Part shown: piece after piece, positions 26,628 through 38,599 of the stretch
Numbering within the stretch: the first letter of the stretch is position 1
Layout: each line of letters opens with the position of its first letter
Made by a program: the position numbers and the translations under genes
Notes under the pieces: model-generated
Databases searched by the model: none
The model's input: the letters and a program-made list of their open reading frames with translations, nothing else
Told to the model about the DNA's origin: nothing
DNA from: Perca fluviatilis
Taxonomy: Eukaryota; Chordata; Actinopteri; Perciformes; Percidae
Reading direction: 5' to 3'
NCBI RefSeq assembly: GCF_010015445.1
Contig: NC_053116.1
Span: 4,105,568-4,169,567 of the forward strand
DNA: 64,000 bases

Positions 26628-28282
26628 CAGAGATGTTCACAAGTCATTTTTTGGAAGTCTAAGTCGAGTCTCAAGTCTTTAAGCTTGAGTACAAGTCAAG
26701 TCTCAAGTCTTTGAGGGGCAAGTTCAAGTCAAGGCTCAAGTCTTTTGCCACGAGTCCAAGTCAAGTCTCAAGTCTCTGGCCATCTGATCTGTCCCTAACA
26801 CTATATTGTTAAGTCTTATGAATTCAAAGCATGTCCTGTAGCTACCATCCATACAGTACAGTATCAGAATCAGTTGTAGGATAACTTTATGGGGTCTACT
26901 TAACACATCACTCGCCCTCGGACCTGGTGAAATATTAACCTCAGTCTGTCACATCATATGGATACAACTATAAAGATACAATTTGCATGTTCCCAGCATT
27001 AGCACAACACTTTGCGATGGTTAGCTTGTTACCTGTGATGATATATGCTAAATGTAACGTCTCTTTCACTCAAAAAAATTTCTGTCGAAGTGTAAATCAA
27101 GAGAATAGTGGCAGCGCCACACCAGTTACAGAACAACATGCATCTCAGTCAGTCCAAATCACGCACAATAAGCAGTTTGAACTCACTGATGTAATGCAGT
27201 TTATTTATTTATATAAGTGTTAGTACGCTCAGTGAAACTGAGTCAAGCGCGAGGGAGATCTGACTCCGAGGAGGAGAGGTTAGTGAGGCCAGCGTCTCCA
27301 CGGCAGGTGACAGCGCGCACAAATCTGCTGCGCCACGCATGGATGAAATAATGAAATAGCAAATAGGACTACAGTAACAGAAATATGTGCAGAATTAAGA
27401 CAGTCAAGACGGCCCAGTGTTTAGTGGACTGGGGTACACCTTGTTCACTTAATAGCATACAAATCATCCACGGTATCAATTACGCATCGCATGAGTTTGC
27501 CCACCCGACACAGCGTTTGTTCCAGGGGAGATGGATCTGTGCATCCCGCCTCCTGTGCGCCATGGATGTCTGAGCCTCAGTGACTACTAACTATAATAAT
27601 AATAATAATACATAAGTTTTATATAGCGCTTTACATGGAACTCAAAGACGCTTTACAAACAAAGAACAACAAACTATAAAGATATAATTTGCCTGTTCCC
27701 AGCATTAGCACAACACTTTGCGATGGTTAGCTTGTTACCTGTGACGATATATGCTAAATGTAACGTCTCTTTCACATTAGCAAGTGACTGACCTATTTAG
27801 GTGCGTTTTGAGATGCCTGATGAAGTTCGACGTTGTTGATCATCATTTATCTTGGTGCCACACACCTTGCATGTAGCTGTTCGCTTACTGCCACTGTTTA
27901 TGAAGTTATTGAAAGCAAAACTAATGACAAATTACGTTGCATTACGTTGCACATTATGGCAAAGGGCAGGGGACATGGAGCTCGTTAAACGTTTCCACAA
28001 CGTATATGCGCCAATAAAAGAAAATAGAAATACATGAATACATTTAGATTTAAAAAGCAATAATTGCATGAAAACAGGTTGTTGACGAGTCTCGAAGCTC
28101 GAGTCCGAGTCAAGTCTGAAGTCTTTGGGTCAAGTCGCAAGTCAAGTCTGAAGTCTTTTGGGTCCAGTCGCAAGTCAAGTCTGAAGTCTTTTGGGTCGAG
28201 TCCGAGTCAAGTCTGAAGTCAGCTGTTTGTGCGACTTAAGTGCGACTCGAGTCAGAGTCTCAGACTCGAGTCTCCATCTCTG
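26628..28282 (-). mobile_element. hAT element with AAGTC-rich subterminal arrays, 1655 bp
   Basis: Ends CAGAGATG and CATCTCTG, with an exact 8-bp duplication CTTGCTGC (26620-26627 and 28283-28290). Both subterminal regions are arrays of AAGTC/GAGTC motifs (26655-26785 and 28080-28270). The minus strand at about 27890-27790 shows a BED-finger remnant: TCKVCGTKI in one frame and RHLKTH in another. A 100-bp segment (ACTATAAAGATA..GTAACGTCTCTTTCAC) is present twice, at 26967-27070 and 27672-27775. A short inserted repeat lies at about 27585-27668. Confidence 0.88.
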
Positions 28283-28348
28283 CTTGCTGCTCAACCGCTC
28301 TGATTCACACCGGCCAGGTAAGGACGAGAGCTATCAACAACACATACA

Positions 28349-28372
28349 GAGAGAGAGAGAGAGAGAGAGAGT
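28349..28372. repeat. (GA)n microsatellite
   Basis: Short pure GA run. Confidence 0.9.
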
Positions 28373-29485
28373 CTACTGTCTAGTCAAGACAATACAAGTG
28401 CAGCTTACAGGTAGGAACACTAGTCGTTGCTGCCTCTAGTGGTTGGAACTTCAATCACTACAAGAGAAAGCGGGGTATGTGCTGATTTATCATTGTGGTG
28501 CTGCATCGTCACGGCATATCTTCTACCTGTCAGAGCACATTTAAGTCCCGCCCCAAACGGAGCAAGTGAGTCCGTCTGCAGCCTGTAGGACCCTTCAAGT
28601 TATGCCACCAGCTTCAAGTTACGCCCTTACGCCCCTTTCAATGTTTGATTGGCTACTCCTTGCCATAAAGTGGGTCCCACTCTCTTTGTACTGATTTTGT
28701 GTGTTCTCTTCTTCCATCAACACATTGTGGCAACACTGGGAGGAGTTCTCTGTGTTCGTCACACGTCCGGATGTAGTCACGGAGACGCTGACACGCTGGT
28801 GTGTTGAAGTGTGTTTCTCCATCAAATAGCGTTTCCCTCCTGTTAAAATGATAGTATCCCTATGTTGTTAAGGGTAGGACATAAGGTTTGGCTCAGGTTC
28901 AGGTAGGGGAAACACATCTCAATGGTGAAACAGTCACAACTCGGGCAGCACGGCGGTATCTGCGGCATTTTGTTTTGTCCGCATCTATAGCCTTAACACA
29001 GTGCAGCCCTTCTCAACATGTCCGCAGCTATGCTAACTAAGTTAGCCTCCACTCAGCCTTATGCCTACCATATGTACAAGTTTCTACTTGCGGAATGAAT
29101 GCTCCGTGACACGTTCATACAACTCGAGAGGCTTCTCGTTTATTTGTCTCCTGACATTTGAACAGTATGGGCCGTGCCTTAAGCAATGTGTATCACGCCC
29201 CCTTGTGGCAGCCTCATCACTATCTGAGTAACCTTACGCCGTTAACTAGATCCAGCAATTTGTCCAGCATCCCTCCCTCCACTTTGACTTGTAGGATTAT
29301 TAACAGCTTGGAGCCAATAGAGTGTAACATCAAATCTAACTCAAGCTTTTAGCTGTTAAGTTGAAAGAGGCACCTTCTACAAGTCTTATTAGTTTCTGTA
29401 AATGATACACCATATACACCACATATGATTTTGGAAACAATATCAACATCAAAAGTGCTTTAAACAATGTCAACATGTCCCTTTT
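28373..29485. other. Intron 7 stretch without recognised features
   Basis: No gene, RNA or complete transposon seen. Confidence 0.45.
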
Positions 29486-29664
29486 AAGGCTCTGACACAC
29501 CAATCCTACGGCCGAGCGTCGGCAGAAAAGGCAGTCGGACTGATCAGTCGGCTTCTGTCTCTCCAAAAAGTGCCTCAGAACACACCGAAGCGACACTGAG
29601 TTGAGCGTACATTCTGCTACCGTTAGCTGGTAACTAGTAAAAGTTGGTGCGCGTTTACCCACTG
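29486..29664 (+). mobile_element. TE terminal fragment 'AAGGCTCTGACACACCAA'
   Basis: AAGGCTCTGACACACCAATC, CTACGGCCGAGCGTCGGC and ACCGAAGCGACACTGAG. A second copy of the terminus, TTAAGGCCCTGACACACCAG, is at 30803-30822 in the same orientation. Probably ends of a fish DNA transposon. Confidence 0.45.
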
Positions 29665-30004
29665 GTAAAACTCCCGTTTGGAAGACAACATCTCATTGAA
29701 AATGTGTGGCGCATTATGAAGCGCAAAATTTGACAACTGAGACTGTTGAGCAACTGAAGTCGTACATCAAGCAAGAAAGGGAAAGAATTCCACCTACAAA
29801 GCTTCACTAATTACTGTCCTCAGTTCCCAAACGCTTATTGTTGTTAAGAGGAAAGGTGATTTAACACAGTGGTAAACATGCCCCTGTCCCAGCTATTTTT
29901 GGAACGTGTTGCAATATAGGTTTAACAGGATTTGCAAATCATTGTATTCTGTTTTTATTTACGTTTTACACAATGTCCCAACTTCATTGGAATTGGGGGT
30001 TGTA
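29665..30004 (+). pseudogene. Tc1/mariner element 3' end
   Basis: Reads HLIENVWRIMKRK, then QLKSYIKQERERIPP in shifted frame: the C-terminal residues of a Tc1-like transposase after the catalytic Glu. It ends with the inverted terminus ACAATGTCCCAACTTCATTG GAATTGGGGTTGTA, the well-known end of a fish Tc1 family. Only the 3' 0.34 kb remains. Confidence 0.8.
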
Positions 30005-30299
30005 CTTGTTGCATCCAGACACTGGTACCTCGCAAAGTCTCCTTCCTATGGTCAGTGAATAAAGTGTAGGCTGGTTTGTTCATTAAATCATGATGTTCCT
30101 ACACATGTATTTAACATTAAATGTGTTGGGAGTCACCTTAGTCAGAGGTGTGCTGATTAATGCAAAGTAATTAAAGTATGGAAAATAAAAAGTATGGATA
30201 GTAAAACAATTGTTACTTCTACTGTTAACTTATTAGTAACATTTGATGAATACTTTTTCAATGAGTAATTAGCAAAGTAATTAATTACAATTTCCACAA

Positions 30300-30656
30300 T
30301 GGTCCTGCTCTACGCCCTGCACTGCTACCACTATTATTTCTAGTCATAGTTATATTATCTTTATTGTTACTATAAGTGCCACGGCGCATCATACCAACTG
30401 CTATAATTATTCAATCAATCAGTTTCTCTGTGTCCCAAACCGACCGCGGGAGATGGCCTCCCACCAAGAGCCTGGGTCTGTCTGCCTGTTTAAAGGAAGT
30501 TTTTCCTCGCCATTGAATGCTTGCTCTTGGGGGGGAATTGTTGGGTCTTTGTAAATGATAGAGTGTGGTCTAGACCTACTCTATATGTAAAGTGTCCTGA
30601 TATACTGTAACTACTGTTGTGATTTGACACGATAAATAAAATTGAATTGAATTTCC
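30300..30656 (+). repeat. LINE/SINE-tail dispersed repeat, copy 3 (plus)
   Basis: CACTGCTACCACTATTATTT, AGCCTGGGTCTGTCTGCCTG, TTTTTCCTCGCC, AATGATAGAGTGTGGTCTAG, ACCTACTCTATATGTAAAGT, ending AAATAAAATTGAATTGAA. The fullest copy in the window; the TTGAA tail suggests a LINE-type 3' end. Confidence 0.8.
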
Positions 30657-31132
30657 AAGCAACTTGCCCAATGCTGGAATCACTGACCTGGGAGAATAAT
30701 AAAGCAAAATGAAAAGCAGGCTACCTATGAGAAACCTTTTGTGCACCTCAGAGCTGTGTGGACATTTACTAAATCCTTACAACCTGTAAACCAATGGCAG
30801 TGTTAAGGCCCTGACACACCAGGGAGACGGTCAAAGTTGGGCCAGCTGAGCACTCGTCGCCCCAGTTTTCGAAACAAAAACGTCACATACAGTATGCTGT
30901 TGCAAGGCTCTGTACAACAGTGTGGGACGGGGAGTTGCTAAATCCCTAGACGGCTGATTGCGGTTCACAGCTCTGCTACCATTGGAGAGCCCACAGGCCT
31001 CTGTACAGCAGCAGGGGTTCACAGAAATGACTAGTGACAAATCTAGCAACTTTCTGTGGAAGAGAGACGCCAGTATTGTCCTGCGACTACAAGGTCTTTC
31101 TTTCTTGCGGCTGCCACACTCACTTCTCTCTG

Positions 31133-31157
31133 TATAATAATAATAATAAACAACAAC

Positions 31158-31211
<54 letters not shown>
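31133..31211. repeat. (AAT)n microsatellite
   Basis: AAT/ATA trinucleotide run with one CAA interruption; it produces poly-Asn, poly-Ile and poly-Leu open frames with no coding meaning. Confidence 0.95.
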
Positions 31212-31214
<3 letters not shown>

Positions 31215-32414
31215 GGGAGCCAAGCAATCGGCCCATTCCGAACAGGCACACGCTCCAACAGGGATCCCTTTGTCTTTCTTTCTCATTTGATCAAGATACC
31301 AGGCATTGCACAATATATTAGTTATATGTAATAAATGCATGTTCCTCACCATATGGTTGCCTTGTGCATCATCTGGTTGTGCCATATTCTTTCTACATTT
31401 GGACATCTTATACATGAACACAGGCGAGATTCAGCCCTTTCCATTTGAACATAACACTAAAATATGCATCAGATTTAAACCAGATCCAACCATAGGCCCT
31501 GAGAAGGACCATTCATTGGGTTAGGAGGTAATAGACAATTACTATATTTAATGTAGTCTAATTTAAAGATAGTGTGGCTGCTAATAGGTCACACAAAAGT
31601 GTACATGCTTATTTGTACATTGCATTTACAATGCACAAGTTGGTGCCAGTTAGGTGTCAAAAGATGTAATAGTTAATAAATCTAATGTTATCAAGGAATA
31701 CATTTGTTTGTGAGTGCAAAAGTATATTAGAGAAGCAGTTACAGTATTTCAATTATAAAGCACAAACTATATGTCACTTAGTTTAAGGTTCATACTGTAT
31801 ATTTATTTACCTGGTATCTGTGTCATAGTGAGCCTGTGTGTGCCTGTTTCGGGATGGATTGTTGTGTGCATGTTGCTTTAAGTACAGGTTAGACAATGAA
31901 ATATGATCCAGGAAGTGGATTTTTCTTTTGAGTCAATTTGATTGGCCACAACAGTAAATTGCTGGATGATGTTGCTTTGACTTGACTAAGAGCAAACCCT
32001 CCCTCTCCACCACTGCACACCTGGCTACTAAGTCTGCATCAAAAACACTTATCTACTAAATTTAAGAAAAGGTTTATTAAATGTGAGGCCAATGGTGAGT
32101 TCACTTTGAATAACTCATTAGGGCAGTGATTTAATGTTTTTCCTACCAATGATCTTACATTTAGTAAAGCCGTTTCTAAAGTTTGCATAAACACCTGGAT
32201 GTCTGACAACTTTTAGTGACACGACAGAAATCCTTGTAATTGATGCTTAGCCTCTTTGGCCTCTTTCTCTCCGAAAATTACTACACAGGACAGAAATGTG
32301 GTCATCGTCATCGTTGATTAAGCCCTAACATTCCAGAGCTATCTCACCAACATCGCAAACGCTGCCTTTTATCATTTGAAGACTATATCCAGAGTAAGAG
32401 GTTTCTTGTTTCAG
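31212..32414. other. Intron 7 stretch without recognised features
   Basis: AT-rich, unique-looking; no gene or complete element recognised. Confidence 0.45.
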
Positions 32415-32520
32415 GCATGGGGTGGCTGTGGCTCAGGAGGTAGAGCGGATCGTCTACTTATCGAAATTGCTCTCAATGGTCAGGCCAGCACCCTGCATGG
32501 AAGCTTGCTGCCATCGATGT

Positions 32521-32575
<55 letters not shown>

Positions 32576-32640
32576 AATAAGAGGCATTGTAGCACATCAA
32601 AAGTGCCAGAATCCAGAATCCTAACAACAAATTTGATCAC
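32415..32640 (+). mobile_element. tRNA-type SINE, internally deleted, with (GT)n
   Basis: GGTGGCTGTGGCTCAGGAGG TAGAGCGG is a tRNA-like A-box region; GGTCAGGCCAGCACCCTGCA TGG and GAGGCATTGTAGC are body and tail blocks of the family seen fuller at 53885-54200. The B box is lost. A GT run (32521-32573) has expanded inside. Confidence 0.65.
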
Positions 32641-33994
32641 ATCACATCTTTTCTCCAATCCCTGCATTGGCAGTTAGTTCCAGAATTGTTTACGTTTTGT
32701 TGGTGAAGAAGCTTTTAATTTTTGTTGTCCCAGCTGGAATACATTTCCAGACTGAGATGTTTTCAACATTGCTTGAAAGCAGACTAAAAACGTTACTGTT
32801 CTCTTGTGCATTTTCCTTCATTGTTTTCAAAGTGAACATGGAATTTCGTGCATATTGGACGATTCTGCACTGCCCAATGCCAACATTTGTTGGCAGTGCA
32901 GGATGTAGTGAGGTAAAAAGTGAGGGTGTAAATGTCAGGGAGGTGGATGGACATGTAGCGCATCTGACTTCCATGCAGGACACCGGAATTCATGTCCTGT
33001 CACAAACTGCCACTTAATGTTTGTCTTCTTATTAACTGTAATCATGATCTTTCCCTAACTTCAACCATACTGCAGTTCTCTTGCAAAGACATTAGATAGT
33101 GATCATTTTGGACATAGACACAAACATTGTAATTCAGCGTAATCCAGGGTTCTACGGATTCATTCAATACTGACGTTCTCTGCCGACAGGGTTGTTTTTT
33201 CATGCAATGTTAATGTCTGACTGCAGTGTCATGAATCTTCACTTTAAATCACTCATTGCTAGATGTTAACACAGCTTTTCTCATCCACCAACAGTTGGCA
33301 GCAGAATAATGTATCAGTGTGTTTTTGTGTCCACACTAACAGAGAGGAGGGAGGGATTCCCAGTGTTATCCTGTCTTGGTCTCTTGAACAATAACCATTC
33401 CAAATGAGACTTTGTGCGCTCGGGGGGATTGTTCTCCATGGCAGAATAGACAACTGAATCATATCAATACACTCACTGGCTAAAAAGACGCAATTAGTCA
33501 CAAACACTGGGCAGTGCAGAATTCCCCAAGCAGCATGATCCTCCAGAAAATAAGATTTGGAAAATCCTTTTTATGTATATAGTACATCAATACATGGACC
33601 CCTGTATTGATCTAAATGGACCACGATTCGGCCGATGGCCTGATACTAACGTTACGAATCGTTTGACTGAAGCTTTGCTGTCAATTCAACTAAGCTGCTG
33701 CGGTGTTTGCAGTGCCATTGAAAGACATGGGTGTGTGGTCATTCATATTCAGGTGAGTATCAGGCTGATTCAGTGATCAGCGCCTTTGGGTTTGAAGAAA
33801 AAAACGTGATTGGTGTGTGTGTTTTTGGGTGTGTGAAGATCACATTGACTTTTATGTTCTAAGATGTTCAGTTAGAATGTACCACATTAGCATAAAAATA
33901 CGCTAGCTACATGCTAACGTTCACAACAGTATTATTGTGCATGTGACCAAAAATTCGAACTGTGCTACGGGCACGCCACCTTATATGTGCCCTG
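32641..33994. other. Intron 7 stretch without recognised features
   Basis: No gene, RNA or complete transposon seen. Confidence 0.45.
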
Positions 33995-34674
33995 CTACGC
34001 AATTAACTACTACAACTACTATTTCTAGTCACTGTTCCATTATCTTTATTGTGACTTATCGCCTCTGTTCATCACACCCCCAACCAGCACCGTCAGACAC
34101 CGCCTACCAAGAGCCTGTGTCTGTCCAAGTTTTCCTCACCACTATCGCACTAAATGCATGCTCATGGGGGAATTACTGGAATTGTTGGGTCTTTGTAAAT
34201 TATAGAGTGTGGTCTAGACTAGGGCTGCAGCTAACGATTATTTTTGTAATCGAATATTCTAGCGATTATTTCATAGATTAATCAAGTAATCGGATAAAAA
34301 AAAAGGTTTTTGTGTTATTAAACAGAACACAAAAACGGAAATACAGGTATTTATTAACGCTTTTATTGGCTATCAAAACTAAGCCCATTTAGTGCAACTT
34401 GCCAATTTACTGCATTTAAGTGTCACATGACATTGCAGAAACAAATTAATAACAACTGTGGAATATGTATAACATAAAACTTTGAAATACAACTTTAATA
34501 GTAAAGGCCATGTTGGCCTTAGTTTTGTCTTCTTAAGACAAAAAGGAACAAAGGATTGTAAGAATAAAAAGTAAAAAAAGGTCTACAAAATAATTACAAA
34601 TAAGAAATCCAGGCCATTTGGCCTTAGTAGCTGCACAGCTACTCAACAAACTTCTAAATGTGCCTAGATGAGGA

Positions 34675-34676
<2 letters not shown>

Positions 34677-34757
<81 letters not shown>
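34677..34757. repeat. (GT)n microsatellite
   Basis: About 40 uninterrupted GT units inside the hAT element. Confidence 0.97.
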
Positions 34758-34762
<5 letters not shown>

Positions 34763-36143
34763 ATATGTGTGCAACTGCAATCCTTTACAAGAGCATATGA
34801 TTATAATGGAGAAAAGTCAACATATCGACATGCTCATAACTGAGGCTTGCCCTACGCTTTGAGGCAATGTTCCCAGCAGCAGAGAACAAACGCTCTGAGA
34901 GCGTTGAGGTTGCTGGGATACCCAAAAACGACTTTGCCACCTTTGCCAAGGTTGGATATCGTGCTGCATTTGTTTTCCACCATGGCAGCGGATTCTGCTT
35001 CTTAGAGAGAGGATGTTCTCCAAAATACTGCAAGACCTCCCTCTGCACCACTTGATTTAGCTGCTCATCCTCATCCTCTTCATCACTGGTGCTGGAGTCT
35101 GATGATGAGGATCCCAGAATACTGAGGCACGATCCACCCTTGGTATGTGTAGCTGGGGGGTTTTCTAATGTGCTGATGGTGGCTTCATTTCCCCTTTCAT
35201 CCCCCAGTCTTGCTTCCCTTTTGACAGCTAGTGCCATGGTTTGAATGGTACTTTGGACATTAAATACTTCTTCAGCAGGCAAGAACTTCAGTTTTCTGAA
35301 CCTGGGGTCCAAAGCAGCAGCCAAGAGGACAGTGTTAGGAGCTTCAGGTTGAAATACAAACAGATTTTGCCATCTCTCTGGGATTTGTTCTGCCACATCA
35401 GCCTGGAATGCCCTTACTGGTGCAGTTTCAAATTCTGATTTCAGTGTTGACTTCTTACATAGACATATTGTTCTCCACTGAGGAACTCTGTAGCCCTTTC
35501 AAATGGTTCAAGGACCTGATTCAGCTCCTCAGTGATGTTCCACTGCTCAGACTTTAGATCCAGGTGGTGGTGTTTTCCTTTTGGATTGACAGCAGGATTG
35601 GAAAGCGCTGCAGTCACAGGCCATCTTTGTGCAAGGAGCCTGGATAGCATGTGATGTGTGTGCTGTTCCATCGTGAATCAACATTAGTGGTGGCACTCCC
35701 ATTTGTTGCTGCTTTTCTTTAAGTTTGGTACAGGCCAGTTTGCTCTTCTTAAAGTGTTCAACAAGGCATCTCGCAGAAGCCACACAGTTAGAGATGGTTT
35801 TGTTATTTTTAAGTGTGCTCTGCACAACTAAATTCAATGTGTGCCCTGCACATCTCACAGAAGCCCACCCATGCCTCTCTTTCAAAATTCTTGCTGCCGC
35901 CACAACATTTGTCCCATTGTCCTGGTCAACTGCCTTCACCTTTTCAAAGGGAATGTGAAATTTGGCAGTAGTCTCCTCCAGCCAGTCCGCAATATTGGCA
36001 GATGTGTGCCTCTCTTCCAGAGGCATTGTGGTAAGGGAGAGGGACTTAATTTCCCAATTGTCCCCCAAAAAGTAACATGTCACCCCAAGATAAGCCTCTG
36101 TGGCCACACCGTCCAAATGTCTGTTGTAAGTGCAACAGACTCT

Positions 36144-36989
36144 GGGCTAGATTTATCAAGCCGTTTGCGCCTGTTTCCAGGCGCTAATTGGTCGCAAAAA
36201 CGGACGTAACCGATGCGGGCTATTTACAAACAGGGCGCACTTGGGTAAAATCGCAGATTGTCTGCCACATGAGCGAGAAGAGACAAGTTGCGCTTTCAAT
36301 ATGCGTTCGTGGGAGGGTCGTGGGGAAAGTGGGAGTTCCACCCAAAAAGGTGGGAGGATAAGCGAAAGTGCACCTAATTATATATTCCGTGGTATTTATA
36401 AAGACTGTCAGTAAGAGCGCGCCTCTATTCTGCGGGGGAAATTCTCCGCCTCTTTAAACCAGCCGCAATCGAGTTTCCTCGTAGACCTTTATATGACGCT
36501 GGTGAAATGGCAACAGCAATTTGAGCAAGACGAAGACATAGGCGAGGCTGAAAATATTTTTAACAGAAGAATCACACTTTGTCAGTGAACACAACATCAT
36601 TTAGCGTTACAGATCAAGCAGCCATGCAATATTAGAGTTACTGGAAGAAATCAAAGATGAAATTGAATCTCCCACTCAGCGTTCACATCCCATTCCAGCA
36701 GTTGTTAAACTCCTCGCTACATTACAAATATATTGGCATCAGGATGATTTCAAACAGTCATAGCATCAGCAGTGGGAATATCGCATTCTGCACTCAGCCA
36801 TATCATAGCACCAGTACCGCTTCGCTACAGCGCAATTTACGGTATAGTGGGCGGAGAAAGACGCTGATTGCCTGATGGGTGTCAGGGTTGATAAATACTA
36901 CGCAAACTGTGGAAGCATAGCGTGCGCTATTACCGAACTCGCATAAACGGACGCAGCGCAAACTGCGCTAGTGTTAGTAAATCTAGCCC
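36144..36989 (+). mobile_element. PIF/Harbinger element, copy B, inserted in the hAT transposase
   Basis: Ends GGGCTAGATTTATCAAGC and GTTAGTAAATCTAGCCC, flanked by TCT (36141-36143 and 36990-36992). Removing the element with one TCT restores the host transposase frame across QETESVALTTD, which proves the boundaries. The interior is the reverse complement of copy A (11136-11992) and shows the same broken transposase N-terminus (ILASG, FQTVIASAVGISHSALSH). Confidence 0.92.
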
Positions 36990-37360
36990 TCTGTCTCCTG
37001 AAGGACATTCTTCAATTTGTCTGTGATTTCCTGGTACTTTTTCTCCATCATATTTGTGAAGTAAGTTCTTGAAGGAATGGTGTACTTGGGATTGAAAGAG
37101 GAAATCATATTTTGAAATCCTTTTTCCTCCACCACGGACCACGCATGTCTGTAATGAGCATGTTTAAAATGCTGTCTGTAAACATTGCAGCTTCTTCAAC
37201 TTCTTCGGGAGCTTTCCGAACAAAGCTGTCCATATGCCGCTGTGATGTAAAAAAAAAAACTACCAAATAACCTATAATAATTGTCTGGGGTAGGCCTATT
37301 TGGTGAGGTAACCTAACACAGAGAGTAAGATTATGTGTGTGCCTGCGTGAGAGAGACACA

Positions 37361-37361
<1 letters not shown>

Positions 37362-37414
<53 letters not shown>
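37362..37414. repeat. (GT)n microsatellite
   Basis: Pure GT run inside the hAT element. Confidence 0.96.
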
Positions 37415-37415
<1 letters not shown>

Positions 37416-38150
37416 CGGGGGTTCTTCGGTGTAGGCCTATTATATTGCTCACTTCCAATTTAACATAAATTAGTTTACTACTTAAAGTTTCCACAACTTA
37501 ACATCATATCTAGTCGTATCAACTCATGACATTAGGCTACAACCGCTAAAAATACTGGACGTTCTAGCTAGCGCTAGTACGTTAAGCTAACATCAATATG
37601 TTACCTTGTGTCGGCTGGGCTTGGTGAGCTGACGTTAACAACAGGATGTTTTCGGCTCAGGTGTTGGATCATAGTTGATGTGCTGTTGTGGTATGCAAGT
37701 TCTCCTTTGCAGTACACACATTGTACCTTGTTGCCTTCTTTTTTCAGTTTGAAATGATCCCAAACCTTTGCCTGAAAGTATCTTGGCCATTGACATATAT
37801 AAAATGGACCAACCGATCCCGTTGCTCTGGACGGAGACCAGTGAAGGATATTAGAAGCACTTTTCTGGTGAGCGCTGAGCGTTACTGCGCAGCCTCCAAC
37901 TGAGCTTGAAGACGTAGATGTGACATGAGCAACCTGTCTGAAAGTGTGAAGTCTTCTGGTAGCTGTGCCGAGAGAAATCTCAATCATTCTGAATCTTGCA
38001 GAGACGGAGAGTGTAGGTATATGTAAGGAGATAACATAGGCACAGGCTAATTATTGCTAACTAAAATGCTAGTTAACATCAGTAATTAAACCTAAACAGC
38101 TAACGTAAGTCGAAACTGCCGGCGAGCTTCTCCTGTACTATACGGTAATT

Positions 38151-38206
38151 ATATTAATATATATTATATATATTATATTAATATATTAATTATATTATTA
38201 TATACG
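38151..38206. repeat. AT-rich palindromic stretch
   Basis: TATATTAATATATATTATAT and similar, self-complementary; inside the hAT element. Confidence 0.85.
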
Positions 38207-38599
38207 GCGTCATAGGAGGTTTGAGTTCTGAAGCGAAGCTTACCCCGTTGATCTTGGCTCTCCGCCATCGCGCCAGTGAATGTTGTGTGCGTTGTTAATA
38301 ACCCTTGTGAAACAATGACCCTGAGCTGAGCGGGCCGCATAACACAACTGACTGGAATTAAACTAAGCTTTGAGGCAGAGAATTTGCCTCAAAGCTTTTT
38401 TGTAATCAAATTATTCAAATTATTCAAGTAATCGTTTCAGCCCTAGTCTAAACCTACTGTATCTGTAAAGTGTCTTGTAAAGTGAATTGATAATATAAAT
38501 ACAATTGAATTGAATTATACAATCACAGTCTACCAGCTCCTTACAAATCTTTCTTGCTTTTTTTTCATGAAGAAACTACTATATATTAAGCTCCCTCAG

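Larger units (their letters stand above)
34785..37987 (-). pseudogene. ZBED-like hAT transposase, broken
   Basis: Read from 37987 down. A BED zinc finger: KVWDHFKLKKEGNKVQCVYC then STSTMIQHLSRKHP. Next (37142-36993, mixed frames) FQNMISSFNPKY-like and KYQEITDKLKNVLQET-like sequence. After the Harbinger insertion, ESVALTTDIW-type residues and TEAYLGVTCYFLGDNWEIKS, DNGTNVVAAARIL, GHTLNLVVQS, LKEKQQQMGVPPLMLIHD-type. At the C-terminus LAAALDPRFRKL, WWKTNAARYPTLAKVAKSFL and STLSERLFSAAGNIASKRR, the hAT dimerisation signature. Several frameshifts separate the pieces and an 846-bp insertion interrupts it, so it is non-functional. Family function: cut-and-paste transposition with 8-bp duplications. 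Confidence 0.88.
34220..38445 (-). mobile_element. hAT transposon, 4.2 kb, with broken BED transposase
   Basis: Ends TAGGGCTGCAGCTAACGATT and AATCGTTTCAGCCCTA, flanked by GTCTAGAC (34212-34219) and GTCTAAAC (38446-38453), an 8-bp duplication with one change. The insertion site is known independently because it splits a dispersed repeat. It carries a transposase pseudogene on the minus strand, a GT microsatellite near each end, an AT-rich stretch and a nested Harbinger element. Confidence 0.92.
33995..38520 (+). repeat. LINE/SINE-tail dispersed repeat, copy 4, split by a hAT
   Basis: Left part 33995-34219 (ACTACTATTTCTAGTCACTG ... TATAGAGTGTGGTCTAGAC) and right part 38446-38520 (GTCTAAACCTACTGTATCTG, ending AATTGAATTGAATT) join to one continuous copy of the repeat at 30300-30656. 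The 4.2-kb hAT lies between them. Confidence 0.88.

Noticed and set aside
26640..28270. CRISPR-like repeated short motifs (AAGTC arrays)
   Set aside because: Eukaryotic sequence; the motifs are irregularly spaced with no unique spacers and lie at the ends of a hAT element.
30831..31421. 196-residue minus-strand frame with poly-Ile
   Set aside because: Created by an AAT microsatellite; the flanks have no recognisable domain.
37601..37987. Domesticated ZBED gene
   Set aside because: The BED finger is well kept, but it lies inside a hAT with terminal repeats and target duplication and the downstream frame is broken; a decayed transposase explains it.
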